DNA from: an uncultured Ruminococcus sp.
GTDB lineage: Bacteria; Bacillota; Clostridia; Oscillospirales; Acutalibacteraceae
Assembly: GCA_902802975.1 (NCBI GenBank)
Contig: CADCOF010000014.1
Span: 1 to 15,805 of the forward strand
Direction of reading: 5' to 3'
DNA length: 15,805 nucleotides
Shown here: positions 13,510 to 15,805 of the stretch, piece by piece
How positions within the stretch are numbered: the first letter of the stretch is position 1
Layout of the letters: every line of letters starts with the position of its first letter
The notes under the pieces: model-generated
The model's database searches: none
What the model saw: the letters and a program-made list of their open reading frames with translations, nothing else
What the model was told of the DNA's origin: nothing
Position numbers and translations under genes: made by a program

Positions 13510-15531
13510 ATGAAAACAAGAAAGATATTAGCAATAATCACAGCAGCTTTGATTACAGTGTCAACATTTGCAGCCTGCAATAATACATCTCAGCCAACAA
13601 GCAGTGAAAGCGTTACTCAGTCAGTATCCACTGATACTGCATCAGCAGGAACCGAAAACAATACTGCCAACACAGCGGATACAGCTGCCTTAGCTGATAA
13701 AAGTGAGGAATATTTCTCCGAACGTGATCTATCAAATGATTACGATGAAAGCGATGCAGTAAACGTAACAATGAGCGGTACTGATTTTACTGTAAGCGGA
13801 GAAGGTGCAAAAGCTGATAAAAATGTGCTTACTATTTCAAAAGAAGGCGTTTATATTTTAAGTGGAACAATTAGTGACGGCAGAGTGGTTATTTCCGCAG
13901 GAGATAACGACAAGGTACAGCTTATTCTGAAAAATTGTTCTGTCACATGTTCCGATAATCCGGCAATTTATGTTGAGAGTGCAGGTAAAGTGTTTATTAC
14001 AACGGCTGCCGGCACAACAAACACAATTACCGATGGTAAGACATACAATTCTGACTTATCCGAAATCGGTGTGGATTCAGCGATTTACTCAAAGATCGAT
14101 CTCGTGATAAATGGCAGCGGAACGCTCAATGTAAACGGAAATCTGAGTCATGCTATTGTATCTAAGGACGATCTGAAAATAACCGGCGGTACTGTCAGCG
14201 TAGTTTCTGTGAATAGTGCAGTCAGCGGTAAAGACAGCGTGCGCATTGCAAATGCAAATATTACAGTTAAAAGCGGAGCAGACGGTATCAAATCGACAAA
14301 TACCGAAGATACATCCAAGGGATATATATACATTGAGAGTGGAACTATCAGCGTAACGTCCGATGGAGATGCGTTCTCTGCAGGTTCCGATATAATCATA
14401 GCTGACGGTACGATCAACGGTGTATCGGGAGGCGGTCACTCGAAGTCTACTAAGACTCATGTGGATGATTTTATGTTTGGTCGAAATAATACTGTATCTG
14501 CCGATACGGAAGACGACACTGAAAGCACTAAGGGCTTTAAGGCCGGCGGAAGCTTAACTATAAAGGGTGGTTCTATCAGTCTTGATTGTGCTGATGATAC
14601 TGTTCATGTCAGCGCAAATGTGACAGTATCCGGAGGTGATATCAAGCTGTCATCGGGTGATGACGGTATTCATGCGGATGAGGCAGTGACAATTAGTGAT
14701 GGAACACTTGCTATAAATGAGAGTTACGAGGGTATTGAAGGTAAGTGCATAAATATCACCGGCGGAAGCATTAAAGTAAAATCAGAAGATGACGGAATTA
14801 ATGCAACCGATGGAGTATCCGAAGGCGGCATGGGCGGTATGGGCGGCATGATGCAGGACAGCGCAGCAAGTAGCGATGTATATATAAATATAAGCGGTGG
14901 TACTCTTCATGTGAACGCAGACGGAGACGGTATTGATTCAAACGGTATCATGACTATCTCCGGTGGTACGGTTTACGTTGATGGTCCTACAAATTCAGGA
15001 AACGGCGCACTCGATGCAGGCAGCGGTTCTGTTATCACCGGAGGTATGGTAATCGCTTTGGGTAGTTCCGGCATGGCTGAGACTTTCGGAACAAGCTCCA
15101 CACAAGGTTCTATACTGTATAACATGGACGAAACACACTCCGCAGGAGAGCAAGTGACGCTCAAGGATTCAACCGGCAATGAGCTTTTGACATATAAGTC
15201 CGAAAAGACATTTAATTCTGTCGTTGTCAGCACTCCGGATATTACTTCAAGCGGCAAATATACTTTAGTTGTTGGCAGCAATGAGTATTCAATCGAAATG
15301 ACAAGTATTTCGTACTCAAATGGCGGCTCTATGATGGGAGGTCCCGGGGGCATGGGCAGACCGGGTGGCGATATGAGCGGTTTTGGCGGCATGGGCAGAC
15401 CGGGTGATACAAGCGGTTTTGGCGGCATGGACAGACCGGGAGACATGAGCGGTTTTGGCGGTATGGATAGACCGGATGATACAAGCAATTTTGGAAACAC
15501 AGAAAAATCTAACGATGTAAGTGGTGTTTAA
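13510..15531 (+). CDS. Cthe_2159-type carbohydrate-binding beta-helix lipoprotein with Gly/Met-rich tail
   Basis: The 673-residue product opens with a lipoprotein signal peptide (KTRK, hydrophobic core, lipobox FAAC with C23), then a Ser/Thr-rich linker (about 24-62). Residues 85-600 show right-handed beta-helix rungs with recurring ITGGT/ISGGT turns (224, 416, 461, 483) and stacked acidic turns (ADGI 257, SDGD 284, GDDGI 383, EDDGI 426, DGDGI 471). The segment from ILSGTISDG through KVFITTAAGTTNTITDG (116-176) is the signature of the Cthe_2159 family (formerly DUF4353), whose Clostridium thermocellum namesake binds polysaccharides and calcium. A GGMGGMGGMM insert interrupts the helix at 439-448, and the tail (606-660) is built of 12-residue repeats. 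GGGAGG at 13496-13501 sets the start. It is probably displayed on the cell surface; the ligand is unknown. Confidence 0.88.
   Translation: MKTRKILAIITAALITVSTFAACNNTSQPTSSESVTQSVSTDTASAGTENNTANTADTAALADKSEEYFSERDLSNDYDESDAVNVTMSGTDFTVSGEGAKADKNVLTISKEGVYILSGTISDGRVVISAGDNDKVQLILKNCSVTCSDNPAIYVESAGKVFITTAAGTTNTITDGKTYNSDLSEIGVDSAIYSKIDLVINGSGTLNVNGNLSHAIVSKDDLKITGGTVSVVSVNSAVSGKDSVRIANANITVKSGADGIKSTNTEDTSKGYIYIESGTISVTSDGDAFSAGSDIIIADGTINGVSGGGHSKSTKTHVDDFMFGRNNTVSADTEDDTESTKGFKAGGSLTIKGGSISLDCADDTVHVSANVTVSGGDIKLSSGDDGIHADEAVTISDGTLAINESYEGIEGKCINITGGSIKVKSEDDGINATDGVSEGGMGGMGGMMQDSAASSDVYINISGGTLHVNADGDGIDSNGIMTISGGTVYVDGPTNSGNGALDAGSGSVITGGMVIALGSSGMAETFGTSSTQGSILYNMDETHSAGEQVTLKDSTGNELLTYKSEKTFNSVVVSTPDITSSGKYTLVVGSNEYSIEMTSISYSNGGSMMGGPGGMGRPGGDMSGFGGMGRPGDTSGFGGMDRPGDMSGFGGMDRPDDTSNFGNTEKSNDVSGV
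15340..15500 (+). repeat. 36-bp tandem repeats encoding the lipoprotein tail
   Basis: Clean units begin at 15376, 15412 and 15448, with a degenerate partial unit at 15484 and a diverged one before 15376. Each encodes the pattern SGFGGMxRPGDx (12 residues). The register is kept exactly in multiples of three, so unit gain or loss would leave the protein in frame. Confidence 0.85.
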
Positions 15532-15585
15532 TCTTAAATAGATAAACTAAGAGACGTTTTGTTACGGCGTCTACAGCTTAAAATC

Positions 15586-15631
15586 AAGGCACATAACCTC
15601 ATACTCTCCGGGTTACGTGCCTTATCTTTTT
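15586..15631 (+). terminator. Intrinsic terminator after the lipoprotein gene
   Basis: A 13-bp stem with a single A-C mismatch (AAGGCACATAACC against GGTTACGTGCCTT) encloses a 12-nt loop and is followed by ATCTTTTT. It lies 54 nt after the stop codon. The opposite strand also has a weaker T-rich trailer, so it may act both ways. Confidence 0.9.
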
Positions 15632-15698
15632 GGAATTTCTAATGTTTTTTTGAAATCTAGAAATCTATTTTATTGCAAAAACGTTACTAAAGTGAAAC

Positions 15699-15727
15699 TT
15701 GTATTCTATATCTTTATGTGGTATAAT
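15699..15727 (+). promoter_or_regulatory. Candidate rightward promoter with extended -10
   Basis: TTGTAT at 15699-15704, a 17-bp spacer, and TATAAT at 15722-15727 preceded by TGG (TGn extended -10). Initiation would be near 15734. No coding sequence follows before the window ends, so its product is unknown; the downstream inverted repeat would lie in its leader. Confidence 0.5.
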
Positions 15728-15748
15728 CCCATCTTTGACACCCAGCCA

Positions 15749-15794
15749 AAAGAAAAAGGGCGCAAAAGCCCGATGTAATGCGGATTTTTGCGCC
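15749..15794 (-). terminator. Candidate minus-strand terminator at the right edge
   Basis: GGCGCAAAA at 15759-15767 pairs perfectly with TTTTGCGCC at 15786-15794 (9 bp, 18-nt loop). Read on the minus strand, the stem is followed by CTTTTTCTTTTGG, a T-rich trailer, as expected of a Rho-independent terminator for a leftward gene beyond 15805. On the plus strand there is no T tract after the stem. Shorter competing hairpins (GGGC/GCCC at 15758-15771 and CGCC/GGCG at 15791-15802) are also possible. Confidence 0.55.
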
Positions 15795-15805
15795 GAAGGG
15801 CGTCG

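Noticed and set aside
14973..15500. Reverse-strand proline-rich open frame opposite the lipoprotein tail
   Set aside because: It is the complement of the Gly/Met repeat region; its Pro-rich repeats follow automatically from the forward-strand repeats.
15340..15500. 36-bp repeats as a CRISPR array
   Set aside because: The repeats are contiguous without spacers, lie inside a coding frame and encode a repeated peptide; no cas genes are present.
15552..15572. Short inverted repeat AGACG/CGTCT after the lipoprotein gene
   Set aside because: Only five pairs with an 11-nt loop and no T tract; the strong terminator follows at 15586-15631.

Overview
The window looks like a chromosomal stretch from an anaerobic Firmicute of the class Clostridia, most likely Oscillospirales/Ruminococcaceae (a Ruminococcus- or [Eubacterium] siraeum-like organism). 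The grounds are moderate-to-low GC, AGGAGG-type ribosome binding sites, TTG and GTG starts, a Firmicutes-type energizing module of an ECF vitamin transporter next to truA, a zinc-finger ClpE-type unfoldase, a DUF5711-like protein beside a CvpA-family protein, and a Cthe_2159-type beta-helix lipoprotein. The assignment is inference from gene content; no rRNA or tRNA is present.

Layout. 1-877: a complete IS5-family insertion sequence (about 0.88 kb, 27-bp imperfect terminal inverted repeats) whose DDE transposase is spread over three frames, with each junction lying on an A-rich slippery heptamer. 878-1140: a gene-free spacer with a good promoter just before ruvC. 1141-13326: twelve collinear, tightly packed plus-strand genes: ruvC-ruvA-ruvB (Holliday-junction processing), glmM (UDP-GlcNAc precursor synthesis), an RlmI-like SAM methyltransferase, ecfA1-ecfA2-ecfT (ECF transporter core), truA (tRNA pseudouridine synthase), a DUF5711-like membrane-anchored protein, a CvpA-family membrane protein, and a ClpE-like AAA+ unfoldase. 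Most gaps are under 45 nt and four junctions overlap; the exceptions are 115 nt before the CvpA gene and 44 nt before the DUF5711-like gene. A strong intrinsic terminator follows clpE at about 13358-13391, so one long operon is plausible.

13392-15531: a separate transcription unit. A promoter preceded by four A/T-rich direct repeats at helical spacing drives a 673-residue surface lipoprotein with a parallel beta-helix of the Cthe_2159 polysaccharide-binding type and a repetitive Gly/Met/Arg/Pro/Asp tail. A strong terminator follows at 15586-15631. 15632-15805: no gene; an extended -10 promoter pointing right, then an inverted repeat that reads best as a minus-strand terminator for a gene beyond the right edge.

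Most of the window is conserved housekeeping. The accessory or less usual parts are the double-frameshift IS element, the DUF5711/CvpA/ClpE trio at the operon end, the repeat-controlled beta-helix lipoprotein, and the structured right edge. I saw no convincing new defence system, CRISPR array, prophage or biosynthetic cluster.
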